A stretch of DNA of 64,000 bases from Hyphomicrobiaceae bacterium. GTDB lineage: Bacteria > Pseudomonadota > Alphaproteobacteria > Rhizobiales > Hyphomicrobiaceae. The position numbers were made by a program, and so were the translations under genes. The stretch is taken from positions 1-64,000 of the forward strand of contig PKEY01000077.1 in assembly GCA_002919265.1 (NCBI GenBank), read 5' to 3'. Below the pieces are notes generated by a model. It made no database searches. It was given only the letters and a program-made list of their open reading frames with translations, and was not told the origin of the DNA. Shown here piece after piece: positions 7,811-15,970 of this stretch (its first letter is position 1; each line of letters starts with the position of its first letter).

Positions 7811-10129
7811 TCAGAACTTGAGTTTCAGCCTCTTGTCTCCGCGTGCCCGTGCAGCTTCTATTGCGGCCAGCACTCTTGGTGGCGACATCGGCAGCTCGGT
7901 GAAGCGCAGGCCTGTCGCGTCTTCCACCGCGTTCGCGATAGCAGCCAGCGGCGGCACAATAGGCGTCTCGCCGACGCCGCGCACTCCATACGGATGCCGC
8001 GGGTTCGGCACCTCCACGATGACCGTGTCGATCATCGGTAGATCCGAGGCTACTGGCATTCTGTAGTCCAGGAAGCTCGGGTTCTGCAGGCGCCCATCCT
8101 CACCGTAGATGTATTCCTCGTTGAGCGCCCATCCGATTCCTTGCGCGGCGCCGCCCTGGAACTGACCCTCGACATAGCTTGGGTGAATTGCCCGGCCGGC
8201 GTCCTGAATAACCGTGTAGCGGATAACCGAGATCTTGCCCGTCTCCGGATCCACCTCGACGTCAGCGATGTGCGTGCCGAAGGTTGGGGCTGCGCCGTGG
8301 GCTGTCAGTGAGGCGTTGCCGACGATGGGGCCGCCCGTCTTCCCGGCAAGCCGCCCGAGATCGGCAAAGCTAAGCACCAGGTTCTTGCCGGCGTGCTCGC
8401 CCGTCGGCTTCACCAAGCCATCCTCGAAAATGACTTCTTCGAGCGGCAGCTCCCACAGCTTCGCGGCTCTCTCGCGCGCCTGAGCAATGACCTTCCTTGC
8501 GGCTTCGACAACGGCCATGCCGCCGGCGAAAGTCGAGCGGCTACCGCCCGTCAGGAAGTTGAAGCCCAATGAAGCCGTGTCGCCAATCAGCGGGCGGATG
8601 CGCGAGGGATCGATGCCCAACTCCTCGGCCGCCATCATGCAAAGCGAGGCGCGCAACCCGCCGATGTCCGGCGTGCCGGCGACCAGATTGAAGGTGCCAT
8701 CTTCATTGAGCTGGAGCTGAACAGTCGTCTCGCCGCCGACATTGAACCAGAAGCCTGAAGCGACACCGCGGCCCTGATTCGGTCCTAGCGGCGCAGACCA
8801 GTGGGGGTGAGCTTTGGCGGCCTCCAACGTTTCAATGAGCCCGATGGGTCCAAACTTCGGCCCATAAGCCGCCTTCGTGCCCTCCTTCGCCGCGTTTTTC
8901 AGGCGGAAGTCAATCGGGTCCATGCCGATGGCTTTTGCCAGCTCATCGACCACGCTTTCAACCGCATACTCAGAGATGGGCGCTCCTGGCGCGCGATAAG
9001 CCGCGACCTTGGGTCGGTTCGTGACGACGTCGTAGCCGACCGTCTTCACGTTCTCGAGGTCATACGGCGCAAACGCACACATGGCGCCAGGACCGACAGG
9101 CGAGCCCTGGAAGGCACCCGCCTGATACCACAGCTCGGCCTCGCCGGCTGTAATGCACCCATCGTTCTTGGCCCCAATCTTCACGCGCACGGTCGCGCCT
9201 GACGTTGGGCCGGTGGCGCGGAATACCTCATCCCGCGTCATTACCATCTTCACCGGCCGCTTGGCTTTCGCGGAAAGCGCGAGCGCGACCGGCTCGAGGT
9301 AGACAACGGTTTTTCCGCCAAACCCGCCGCCGATCTCGCTCGCGATGACGCGAAGTTTGGAAGCATCCCAGCCCAGCAGACGCGCGCAATGGGCACGCAC
9401 GATCCAGTGGCCTTGCGTCGTCACCCAAAGCTCGGCTTGGCCGTCCTCGGAGACATTGGCAAGGCAGGCGTGCGGTTCGATATAGCCCTGATGAACGGGC
9501 TTGGTCTTGAACTCGCGCTCGATGATGACGTCCGCCTCGGCGAAGCCCTTTTCGACGTCGCCGAGCTTGAATTCGACACGCTTGGCGATGTTGGAGGGCG
9601 TGTTCGGCGCCGGGTCAACGCCGGCTGTGATCATGTTCTCGTGCAGAAGCGGTGCGTCCGGGCGCATCGCTTCGTCGACGTCGAGGACGTGCGGCAGCAC
9701 CTCATACTCGACTTCGATGAGCTTCAGGGCCTGCTTCGCAATGCTGGCGCTGGTGGCCGCGACCGCTGCAACCGCATGGCCTTCGTAAAGGACTTTCTCG
9801 CGGGCCATGATGTTGCGCACGAGATCGCGGTAGTTGATCAGCATTTCGCCTGCCGGCACGAACTCCGACGGCTGATCCGGGAAATCATCGCGCGTGACGA
9901 TAGCCTTCACGCCGGGGAGGGCGGCGGCTTTCGACGTATCAATGCGCTTGATCCGCGCGTGCGGGTAAGGGCTGCGCAGAACTTTTCCGATGAGCTGCCC
10001 GGGCAAATTGTAGTCAGCGCCAAAGCGCGCACGCCCAGTAACCTTGTCGACGCCATCCGGACGAATGGGCCGTGTGCCGATCACTTTCAGGTCAGTAGCG
10101 GCCTCGGCGTTGCGGACTCGTTCCTGCAT
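7811..10129 (-). CDS. Molybdenum hydroxylase large subunit (xanthine dehydrogenase / CoxL family)
   Basis: A 772-residue molybdopterin-binding subunit. It begins with the small hammerhead domain (IRPDGVDKVTGRARFGADY), followed by the Mo-cofactor domain with GGGFGGKT near the middle, YRAPGAP, and near the C-terminus the GVRGVGETPIVPPL segment that supplies the catalytic glutamate. Length is normal for the family. With the 2Fe-2S and FAD subunits immediately upstream in the same orientation it forms a complete three-chain enzyme that hydroxylates an aromatic, heterocyclic or aldehyde carbon. It lacks the CO-dehydrogenase VAYRCSFR active loop, so aerobic CO dehydrogenase is unlikely. The true substrate is not evident; the adjacent TRAP receptor on the opposite strand may bind it. 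Confidence 0.9.
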   Translation of the reverse strand: MQERVRNAEAATDLKVIGTRPIRPDGVDKVTGRARFGADYNLPGQLIGKVLRSPYPHARIKRIDTSKAAALPGVKAIVTRDDFPDQPSEFVPAGEMLINYRDLVRNIMAREKVLYEGHAVAAVAATSASIAKQALKLIEVEYEVLPHVLDVDEAMRPDAPLLHENMITAGVDPAPNTPSNIAKRVEFKLGDVEKGFAEADVIIEREFKTKPVHQGYIEPHACLANVSEDGQAELWVTTQGHWIVRAHCARLLGWDASKLRVIASEIGGGFGGKTVVYLEPVALALSAKAKRPVKMVMTRDEVFRATGPTSGATVRVKIGAKNDGCITAGEAELWYQAGAFQGSPVGPGAMCAFAPYDLENVKTVGYDVVTNRPKVAAYRAPGAPISEYAVESVVDELAKAIGMDPIDFRLKNAAKEGTKAAYGPKFGPIGLIETLEAAKAHPHWSAPLGPNQGRGVASGFWFNVGGETTVQLQLNEDGTFNLVAGTPDIGGLRASLCMMAAEELGIDPSRIRPLIGDTASLGFNFLTGGSRSTFAGGMAVVEAARKVIAQARERAAKLWELPLEEVIFEDGLVKPTGEHAGKNLVLSFADLGRLAGKTGGPIVGNASLTAHGAAPTFGTHIADVEVDPETGKISVIRYTVIQDAGRAIHPSYVEGQFQGGAAQGIGWALNEEYIYGEDGRLQNPSFLDYRMPVASDLPMIDTVIVEVPNPRHPYGVRGVGETPIVPPLAAIANAVEDATGLRFTELPMSPPRVLAAIEAARARGDKRLKLKF

Positions 10130-10132
10130 GGC

Positions 10133-10609
10133 TCAGGCCCTCCTCATCTCGGCGGCTGCGTCCAACACGGCACGAACGATTTTGTCATAGCCCGTGCATC
10201 GGCAGAGATTGCCGGCCAGCCAGTAGCGCACCTCTGTCTCTGTCGGATTGGGATTGCGATCGAGAAGCGCCTTCGCGGCAACGAGAAATCCGGGAGTGCA
10301 GATGCCGCACTGTAGCGCGGCGTGCTCCAGGAACTTCCGCTGCAACGGGTGTAGCTCGTCTCCTCGCGCCATGCCTTCGATGGTCTCGACTGACTTGCCG
10401 TTCGCCTCGACGCCGAGGACGAGGCAGGAGCAGACGAGACGACCATCAAGGATCACGCTGCACGCGCCGCAATCGCCGGTGCCGCATCCTTCCTTCGTGC
10501 CGGTGAGGCCCAACCCGTTACGAAGCACGTCGAGCAGCGTCTCTTCGGTTTCACACAGGGTCTCAACCGGGTCGCCGTTGACTGTGAACGCGATGTGATG
10601 CTTCGCCAT
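10133..10609 (-). CDS. Molybdenum hydroxylase 2Fe-2S subunit
   Basis: A 158-residue iron-sulfur subunit carrying two [2Fe-2S] clusters. The plant-ferredoxin-like N-terminal cluster is in EGCGTGDCGACSVILDG, and the C-terminal helical cluster has QCGICTPGF and GNLCRCTGYDKI. Its length matches the CoxS/HcrC family (about 155-165 residues). It passes electrons from the Mo site of the large subunit to the FAD subunit. It starts one base inside the stop of the FAD-subunit gene (TAATG arrangement) and ends 3 bp before the large subunit, so the order is FAD, Fe-S, Mo subunit in one operon. Confidence 0.95.
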   Translation of the reverse strand: MAKHHIAFTVNGDPVETLCETEETLLDVLRNGLGLTGTKEGCGTGDCGACSVILDGRLVCSCLVLGVEANGKSVETIEGMARGDELHPLQRKFLEHAALQCGICTPGFLVAAKALLDRNPNPTETEVRYWLAGNLCRCTGYDKIVRAVLDAAAEMRRA

Positions 10610-11469
10610 TATCGAGACCTCGCCCGCTCATAAGCCTTCAGTGCTGCGCGGCGCGCCATCACGCCCGCCACCTTAATCCGGAATTCGCGCGTGCCACGCT
10701 TGTCGTCGATTGGCTGGCACGCGGACCTCACCGCTTCCTCGAATCGGGCAAGCGCCTGATCTTCGAGCGAACTTCCGACGAGAGCTTCGGCCGCTTCGGG
10801 CACCAGAAGCGGGCGGGCCGCGACCGCCCCCAGCCCGACGCGCGCTGCCGTGACTTTGCCCTCCTCATTGAGAGTGAGATTAACCCCTGCTCCGACTACT
10901 GCGATGTCCATTTCCGTCCGCGGAATGAAGCGCAGGTAGGCATCAGCCGAACGCGGTGGACGCGGCGGCAAGAAGAACGACACGACGAACTCGCCCTTTT
11001 CCAAGGCCAAGCGGCGCGGGCCCAAAACGACATTCTCGACAGGAAGATCGCGGCGACCGTTCGGGCCGACGACCGTCACCCTGGCGCCAGCCGCAATCAA
11101 AGCGGGCACACTATCTGCCGCCGGTGAAGCGTTGCACAGGTTGCCACCCAGCGTCGCCCGGCCTTGGACTTGCGTTGAGCCGATGAGGTTTGCGGCTTCG
11201 ACGACGCCGGGCCAAACTGTCTTCAGTTCTGGATGCTCCTTCAGCTCCGCACCGGTGACGGCGGCTCCAATCCGAAAGCCACCAGCCTCCCGCTTCACTT
11301 CTCGAAGCTCGGCAATGCGCTTGATGTCGACGAGAAGCTGCGGAGCAATAATGTCGGTTTTGAGCTGGACGAGAAGATCAGTGCCCCCAGCCAGCACGCG
11401 GGCCTCACCCGGTTCATTCGCCAGAAGCGTAACCGCAGCCTCCAGCGTTTCCGGCGCTTCGTAACGCAT
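10609..11469 (-). CDS. Molybdenum hydroxylase FAD-binding subunit
   Basis: A 286-residue CoxM-like flavoprotein. It begins MRYEAPETLEAAVTLL, continues with the FAD pyrophosphate loop VLAGGTDLLVQLK and the second FAD motif ATLGGNLCNASPAADS, and ends in the CO-dehydrogenase flavoprotein C-terminal domain. The ATG preceded by AGAGGA was chosen; a further in-frame ATG lies 7 codons upstream. No 4Fe-4S insert of the 4-hydroxybenzoyl-CoA reductase HcrB type is visible, which argues against that enzyme. It is the first gene of the three-subunit operon and is divergent from the TRAP receptor gene at 11685. Confidence 0.92.
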   Translation of the reverse strand: MRYEAPETLEAAVTLLANEPGEARVLAGGTDLLVQLKTDIIAPQLLVDIKRIAELREVKREAGGFRIGAAVTGAELKEHPELKTVWPGVVEAANLIGSTQVQGRATLGGNLCNASPAADSVPALIAAGARVTVVGPNGRRDLPVENVVLGPRRLALEKGEFVVSFFLPPRPPRSADAYLRFIPRTEMDIAVVGAGVNLTLNEEGKVTAARVGLGAVAARPLLVPEAAEALVGSSLEDQALARFEEAVRSACQPIDDKRGTREFRIKVAGVMARRAALKAYERARSR

Positions 11470-11684
11470 GCGTTTCCTCTGCTGATCCATGGTCGTTTTG
11501 CGCCGTAGCAAATCACACCAAAGCTCATCCGCCAACACGCAAACAGCCGAGCAGATGTGAACGCTGGAGGCTTGACTTCCGCTCGCACGCTACGGGCCGA
11601 TGGTGTAGCTACGATATTGGTGACCACGCCGGTTCGGCGGGCGCCGGGAGAGTGCGTTTTCGACGAGTTGGAGGGTTCGCAGCC

Positions 11685-12734
11685 ATGTCCGTTAGCCGCC
11701 GCACCTTTATTGCCGCTGCCGGAGCCAGCGTCGCTGCTCCCGCGGTGTTGCGCGTGACGAGAGCCCATGCGGCCGAGGTGACGATGAAACTTCACCATTT
11801 CTTGCCCCCGGTTGCCAGCGTGCCCAAGCACATGCTCGAGCCATGGGCGAAGCGCGTAGAAGAAGGAACCGGTGGGCGCCTGAAGATCGAGCTTTACCCG
11901 TCCATGCAACTCGGCGGGACGCCGCCGCAGCTGTACGATCAGGCGAAAGACGGCGTGGTAGATATTGTGTGGACTTTGCCGGGCTACACAGCCGGGCGAT
12001 TCCCATCCACTGAGGTGTTCGAGCTGCCGTTCGTTGCGGCGCGGTCGGCGCGGATCAATGCCCGTGCGGCGCAGGAGTTCGCAGAGGAGCACCTCAAGGA
12101 GGAAACAAAGGACGTCAAGCTCCTTTGCTTCTGGTGTCACGACCACGGGCTCATTCATGCCAAGCGCCAGGTCAAAACGATGGAGGACCTTAAGGGCCTC
12201 AAGCTGCGCTTCCCAACGCGGCTGGCCGGCGAGGGGTTGAAAGCGCTTGGCGCCAGCCCGATTGGCATGCCCGTGCCACAGGTGCCCGAGAGCTTGGCGC
12301 AAGGTGTTATTGATGGCGCGGTTATTCCGTGGGAGGTCGTGCCTTCGATAAAGGTGCACGAGCTGGTGAAATACCACACCGAAATTCCGGGTTCGCCGAC
12401 CTTCTATACGGCGACATTCATGCTTGCCATGAACCGCGCAAAATACGAAAGCCTGCCGGACGATTTGCGGAAGGTTCTCGACGAACAATCCGGTATGGCT
12501 CTGGCGACCGAAGCCGGCAAAATGTTCGATGACATCGGCGCCGAAATTTCGGAAATGGTGAAGAAGCGGGGAAATGTCATTTCCGCAATCAGCGAAGAGG
12601 AAAAGGCGCGCTGGATCGAGGCGACCAAGCCGGTAATCGACAACTGGATCAAAGAGGTTCAGGGTCGAAATATCGACGGGGCGAAATTGCTCGAAGCCGC
12701 GAAAGCGTCGCTTGCCAAATATGAAAAAGCCTGA
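11685..12734 (+). CDS. Tat-exported TRAP transporter solute receptor (DctP family)
   Basis: A 349-residue receptor with a twin-arginine signal (MSVSRRTFIAAAGASVAAPA) and cleavage expected near AHAAEV. The mature protein has the TRAP DctP features KLHHFLPPVASVPKHML, LYPSMQLGGTPPQLYDQAKD and LKLRFPTR (the substrate-clamping arginine lies in this region in characterised members). The ATG giving MSVSRR was chosen over an upstream in-frame start because it gives a clean Tat signal. No DctQ/DctM genes are adjacent. Its divergent position from the molybdenum hydroxylase operon, sharing a 215-bp intergenic region, suggests that it captures the hydroxylase substrate or a related acid. This is inference. 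Confidence 0.85.
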   Translation: MSVSRRTFIAAAGASVAAPAVLRVTRAHAAEVTMKLHHFLPPVASVPKHMLEPWAKRVEEGTGGRLKIELYPSMQLGGTPPQLYDQAKDGVVDIVWTLPGYTAGRFPSTEVFELPFVAARSARINARAAQEFAEEHLKEETKDVKLLCFWCHDHGLIHAKRQVKTMEDLKGLKLRFPTRLAGEGLKALGASPIGMPVPQVPESLAQGVIDGAVIPWEVVPSIKVHELVKYHTEIPGSPTFYTATFMLAMNRAKYESLPDDLRKVLDEQSGMALATEAGKMFDDIGAEISEMVKKRGNVISAISEEEKARWIEATKPVIDNWIKEVQGRNIDGAKLLEAAKASLAKYEKA

Positions 12735-12748
12735 ACGAGGAAAGCGAA

Positions 12749-13039
12749 ATGGCAAAAGGATATTGGATCGGGCACGTAACGGTCACGAATCCGGAGGGAT
12801 ACAAGGAATACGTGGCAGCGAACGCCGAGGCGTTTCGCAAGTATGGCGGCCGATTTCTCGTGCGCGGCGGAAAATACGAAACACGCAGCGGCATCGAGCG
12901 CCAGCGCCATGTCGTGATTGAGTTCGACAGCTACGAACAGGCCAAGGCGTGCTACGATTCGCCGGAATATCAGGCGGCAGCGAAGATCCGTGACGCCAAT
13001 GCGATCGTAGATTTGGTGATCGTGGAGGGGGTGGAATAG
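12749..13039 (+). CDS. DUF1330 family protein
   Basis: A 96-residue protein that matches the DUF1330 dimeric alpha-beta-barrel family: it opens KGYWIGHVTVTNPEGYKEY and contains the conserved GGRFLVRGGKYE and RHVVIEFDSYEQAKACYDSP segments. Family members are small, cytoplasmic and of unknown biochemical role. It starts 14 bp after the TRAP receptor, so the two are probably one transcript, ended by the hairpin at 13056-13084. Confidence 0.9.
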   Translation: MAKGYWIGHVTVTNPEGYKEYVAANAEAFRKYGGRFLVRGGKYETRSGIERQRHVVIEFDSYEQAKACYDSPEYQAAAKIRDANAIVDLVIVEGVE

Positions 13040-13055
13040 CGCCACGCGGGTAACA

Positions 13056-13084
13056 AAAAGGGCCGCTTTTCAGCGGTCCTTTTC
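13056..13084. terminator. Bidirectional intrinsic terminator
   Basis: GGGCCGCT pairs with AGCGGTCC (one G-T pair) around a 4-nt loop, flanked by AAAAA on the left and TTTT on the right. The stem extends through A-T pairs. It lies between the convergent DUF1330 gene and the porin gene and would stop both transcripts. Confidence 0.8.
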
Positions 13085-13111
13085 AGATTTGGACGTGTTA
13101 AAACGCATCAG

Positions 13112-13981
13112 TTACTTCAATGGCTCAGAATAAATCTGGTGGCGGTGGAAGAGATCGACCTTCCAGTTTAAGCCGAGGCGGACGGTGTGGACGTCTGTCT
13201 GGCTATCGAGGTAGGCTCTGACAATTTCATCACAGCAATCTCCTGGTCCAGAATAAGATGCCAGGCGCTTCTTATCATAGCTGGTATAACGGTAATCAAG
13301 CTTCAAGAAGAGATTGTCGTGAAGTTGATGCTCGACACCGCCACCAATGAACCACCCTTTCAGCTTCTTTCCACCTGAAATGTAATCGGAATCGACGAGA
13401 TCCCCCCCGTCATATTCCGCGCCGGCAATTTTCCAGTCGAAATCTGCCTGAGCATAGCCGCCAGACAGATACCACATTGTGCAACAGGCGCGAATAAGGC
13501 CGATACGTGCACCAATCGCCCAACTATCTTTGACTTTTACAGAAAAGCGACTTGAAGCTTCGAAGTCGGCCCAGCCCAGCCAAAGATTTGCCGATCCATC
13601 AGTCTTGAGGTCGCCAAAGGTATAATCACCAAAGATACCAATCAGAAAATTTGGATGGATTAGACGATCATAACCAAGGGTCAATGTGCCCTGAAAACCC
13701 TTGCTGCTGATGCCATCCAGCTTGCTAACAGCTAATTCATCAAGCTCGTAGACGGATGGGGTAACGGGATCCCACTCTTCAGCTCGTGCTTTTAATTCGG
13801 TGGAAGCTATTCCGTAGCCCACAGCAACGCCGAAATAAAGTCCGTGCCAATTGACCTGCGGTGCCGGCGGCGGCAGGTCTTTCACAGAACCATAGCTATA
13901 GCCATCAGCATTGGCGGCCCCAGCGGCCACTATAAGGGCCGCTGCGGTAGCGAGCCCAAGCAAAGCCTTCTTCATCCTCAA
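13112..13981 (-). CDS. Outer-membrane beta-barrel protein (Omp25-like)
   Basis: A 289-residue protein with an N-terminal signal peptide (MRMKKALLGLATAAALIVAA, cleavage near ANADG) and alternating hydrophobic/aromatic strands ending in the last barrel strand region VRLGLNWKVD. The mature N-terminus, with a proline-rich DLPPPAPQ followed by NWHGLYFGVAVGYG, is typical of the small Omp25/Omp31-like surface proteins of Hyphomicrobiales. A 17-residue tail (FHRHQIYSEPLK at the end) after the last strand is atypical, since outer-membrane proteins usually end in an aromatic residue. The coding region is less GC-rich than its neighbours. Six cysteines, unusual for this class, include two adjacent pairs (CC). 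Confidence 0.8.
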   Translation of the reverse strand: MRMKKALLGLATAAALIVAAGAANADGYSYGSVKDLPPPAPQVNWHGLYFGVAVGYGIASTELKARAEEWDPVTPSVYELDELAVSKLDGISSKGFQGTLTLGYDRLIHPNFLIGIFGDYTFGDLKTDGSANLWLGWADFEASSRFSVKVKDSWAIGARIGLIRACCTMWYLSGGYAQADFDWKIAGAEYDGGDLVDSDYISGGKKLKGWFIGGGVEHQLHDNLFLKLDYRYTSYDKKRLASYSGPGDCCDEIVRAYLDSQTDVHTVRLGLNWKVDLFHRHQIYSEPLK

Positions 13982-14071
13982 TCCTCTTTAAATGGTGACG
14001 GCTTGGAATAATTGCGGACGCTCGACCCATCGACCTGGAACAAGGGAACGATTCGCGTGCAATGTCTAGAA

Positions 14072-14092
14072 TGTGCAACTAATAGTTGCACA
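14072..14092. promoter_or_regulatory. Perfect 9-bp inverted repeat upstream of the porin gene
   Basis: TGTGCAACT and AGTTGCACA flank a 3-nt spacer, about 91 bp upstream of the porin start and 51 bp after the folD stop on the same strand. No T-run follows on the minus strand. An operator for the porin gene, or a processing hairpin after folD, are the alternatives. Confidence 0.4.
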
Positions 14093-14142
14093 ACTGTTTC
14101 AAAACTAACACAGATGGCTGTAATGGAGCTTGTGAACGCGGT

Positions 14143-15012
14143 TCACTGAGTTTGAGACTGCGCTGCGCCCACCGTATTCTTCAACAAGCAGGCAATGGTC
14201 ATCGGCCCGACGCCACCCGGGACTGGCGTTATAGCTCCGGCCACCTCTACGGCTTCGTTAAAGGCCACATCACCGACGAGGCGCGGTTGGCCTTCTGAGC
14301 CTTCGATACGGTTGATGCCAACATCGATCACAATGGCACCCGGCTTGATCCAGTCGCCCCGCACCATCTCGGGCCGGCCAACGGCAGCGATGAGGAGGTC
14401 GGCGCGGCGAACTACTGACGGTAGATCGCGAGTGCGGGAGTGGGCAATTGTCACGGTGCAATCTTCGCGCAGGAGAAGCTGCGCGACCGGCTTGCCGACA
14501 ATATTGGAGCGGCCAATGACAACCGCCTCGAGGCCCTTAAGATCAGGTTGCACGGACTTCGCCAATATAATGCAACCTGCCGGTGTGCATGGCACAAGGG
14601 CTGGCTCGCCAGCGGAAAGGTGGCCCACGTTGATGGGATGAAAGCCGTCAACGTCCTTGGCGGGATCGATCGCCTCGATGACTTTGCGGGTGTCGATCTG
14701 CGGCGGCAGCGGAAGCTGAACGAGAATCCCGTGGACGTCGCGCGAACGGTTGAGCTCGTCGATCAGTTTCAAAAGCTGCGCTTCGCTCGTCGTTGCCGGC
14801 AGCTTGTGCTCGAATGACTTCATTCCGGCTTCGACGGTCTGGCGCGCCTTGTTGCGCACGTAGACCTGACTGGCCGGATCGTCACCGACCAGCACAACAG
14901 CGAGGCCCGGGGTGACTCCTTTTTCGCGCTTGAGTGCTTCGACCTCCGCTGCAACAGCCTTCCTAAGCTCTGCCGCAATGGCCTTGCCGTCGATGATCCT
15001 TGCCCGAGCCAT
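14143..15012 (-). CDS. folD: Bifunctional methylenetetrahydrofolate dehydrogenase / cyclohydrolase FolD
   Basis: A 289-residue cytoplasmic enzyme converting 5,10-methylene-THF to 5,10-methenyl-THF and on to 10-formyl-THF. Signature segments are [17 protein letters not shown] (Tyr and catalytic Lys), [24 protein letters not shown] and PGGVGPMTI near the end. The start at [13 protein letters not shown] matches known FolD N-termini; the 17 residues upstream are not conserved. It is 10 bp downstream of the DUF167 gene and probably cotranscribed with yggU and yggT. Confidence 0.97.
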   Translation of the reverse strand: MARARIIDGKAIAAELRKAVAAEVEALKREKGVTPGLAVVLVGDDPASQVYVRNKARQTVEAGMKSFEHKLPATTSEAQLLKLIDELNRSRDVHGILVQLPLPPQIDTRKVIEAIDPAKDVDGFHPINVGHLSAGEPALVPCTPAGCIILAKSVQPDLKGLEAVVIGRSNIVGKPVAQLLLREDCTVTIAHSRTRDLPSVVRRADLLIAAVGRPEMVRGDWIKPGAIVIDVGINRIEGSEGQPRLVGDVAFNEAVEVAGAITPVPGGVGPMTIACLLKNTVGAAQSQTQ

Positions 15013-15022
15013 TCTTGGATCC

Positions 15023-15382
15023 TCACGCGTTCCTTTTGGGCTTTGCGCCGCCAATCTCCGCAAGTTTGGCCGTCAGTCGCGAAGCTAAACTATCCGAGCT
15101 GCCCGCAACCGTTACGGTCTTCAGGCGAGATTTGCCACCAGCTGTCACCTCGACCGTGCTCTTGGGCACTCCCAGCCAATCAGCCACGAGGCGTTCCAAC
15201 GCTTCATTTGCAGCCCCGCTCTCTGGAATAGCTCGGACGCGTGCTTTCAGGGCTGGCCCTTCTGGCGTCTCTTCCAGCCCGTCGACGGCATCGCGCTGGG
15301 CCCGCGGGGTCAGCCGCACGCGGATCGCGATCCCCGAGGCGACGGGGCGCCAGATCGACTGCTCTGACTTTGAGGTTGTCAC
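15023..15382 (-). CDS. DUF167 family protein (YggU-like)
   Basis: A 119-residue protein of the DUF167/YggU family: [16 protein letters not shown], then [20 protein letters not shown] and [11 protein letters not shown] are the recognised family segments. The molecular role is unknown; members are small cytoplasmic alpha/beta proteins that are very often encoded next to YggT. Its ATG overlaps the stop of yggT by 4 bp, indicating translational coupling. Confidence 0.93.
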   Translation of the reverse strand: MTTSKSEQSIWRPVASGIAIRVRLTPRAQRDAVDGLEETPEGPALKARVRAIPESGAANEALERLVADWLGVPKSTVEVTAGGKSRLKTVTVAGSSDSLASRLTAKLAEIGGAKPKRNA

Positions 15383-15678
15383 CCCGCCAAAAGCCCACCG
15401 ATGAGCCAGCCGTGGATCACCACCGAACGGATGAAGAAGATGCCGAGCAACAGCACGACTGGAGACAGGTCAATGCCACCCAGGTCCGGCATGTAGCGGC
15501 GAATGGGTCGAAGCAAGGGTTCCGTCACGGCGTTCAACGCCTGCCAGACCGATCGAACGAACTGGTTGTAAGGATTGATGACGTTGAAGGCGATCAGCCA
15601 CGAGAAGATGACGCTGGCGATAACCACCCAAGTGTAGAGGTTGAGCAAGTAATCGATGAAGAGCAGCAAAGGTATCAT
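15379..15678 (-). CDS. YggT family membrane protein
   Basis: A 99-residue inner-membrane protein with two hydrophobic segments (about residues 5-28 and 70-92). Family hallmarks are the [20 protein letters not shown] region followed by [19 protein letters not shown]. The start [12 protein letters not shown] was chosen because upstream residues are hydrophilic and not conserved. In other bacteria YggT-type proteins have been linked to osmotic or ion stress and to envelope assembly. It is the first gene of the yggT-yggU-folD set. Confidence 0.93.
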   Translation of the reverse strand: MIPLLLFIDYLLNLYTWVVIASVIFSWLIAFNVINPYNQFVRSVWQALNAVTEPLLRPIRRYMPDLGGIDLSPVVLLLGIFFIRSVVIHGWLIGGLLAG

Positions 15679-15831
15679 CGCGGGCGGACCTCCTCGTGTT
15701 CGCTGCCGCAAGGTGTAGACGAACCGGAGCATTGCGGGCAAGCACGGCACGCCCGCGGCGTCACCGTACGGTAACCGAAGGCCTTTCTATAGGGTTGGGC
15801 TGTTGCTGTGTCGCGCATTAACGAGGTTCGC

Positions 15832-15860
15832 TTGACAACCCCCAAGGCCCGCCACTAAAT
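15832..15860 (+). promoter_or_regulatory. Sigma-70-type promoter of the tRNA gene
   Basis: A perfect TTGACA -35 box at 15832-15837 and CTAAAT -10 box at 15855-15860 are separated by 17 bp. Transcription would begin near 15867, about 24 nt before the mature 5' end of tRNA-Ala. Confidence 0.75.
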
Positions 15861-15890
15861 GCCAACTCCCGTGCGCCCAGCTGCGCCGAT

Positions 15891-15966
15891 GGGGCCGTAG
15901 CTCAGATGGGAGAGCGCTGCAATCGCACTGCAGAGGTCAGGGGTTCGATTCCCCTCGGCTCCACCA
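15891..15966 (+). tRNA. tRNA-Ala (anticodon CGC)
   Basis: A complete 76-nt cloverleaf with encoded CCA. The acceptor stem GGGGCCG pairs with CGGCTCC and includes the G3-U70 wobble pair that identifies alanine tRNA. The D arm is GCTC/GAGC, the anticodon stem is CTGCA/TGCAG with loop ATCGCAC, and the T arm is AGGGG-TTCGATT-CCCCT. The anticodon CGC reads GCG. A consensus-like promoter is directly upstream. Confidence 0.97.
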
Positions 15967-15970
15967 AACC

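Noticed and set aside
7811-11469. Aerobic CO dehydrogenase or 4-hydroxybenzoyl-CoA reductase
   Set aside because: No CoxL-specific active-site loop and no 4Fe-4S insert in the FAD subunit.
11295-12755. 486-residue antisense frame over the TRAP receptor gene
   Set aside because: It overlaps a well-supported receptor gene and has no recognisable domain or ribosome-binding site; it is a codon-bias shadow.
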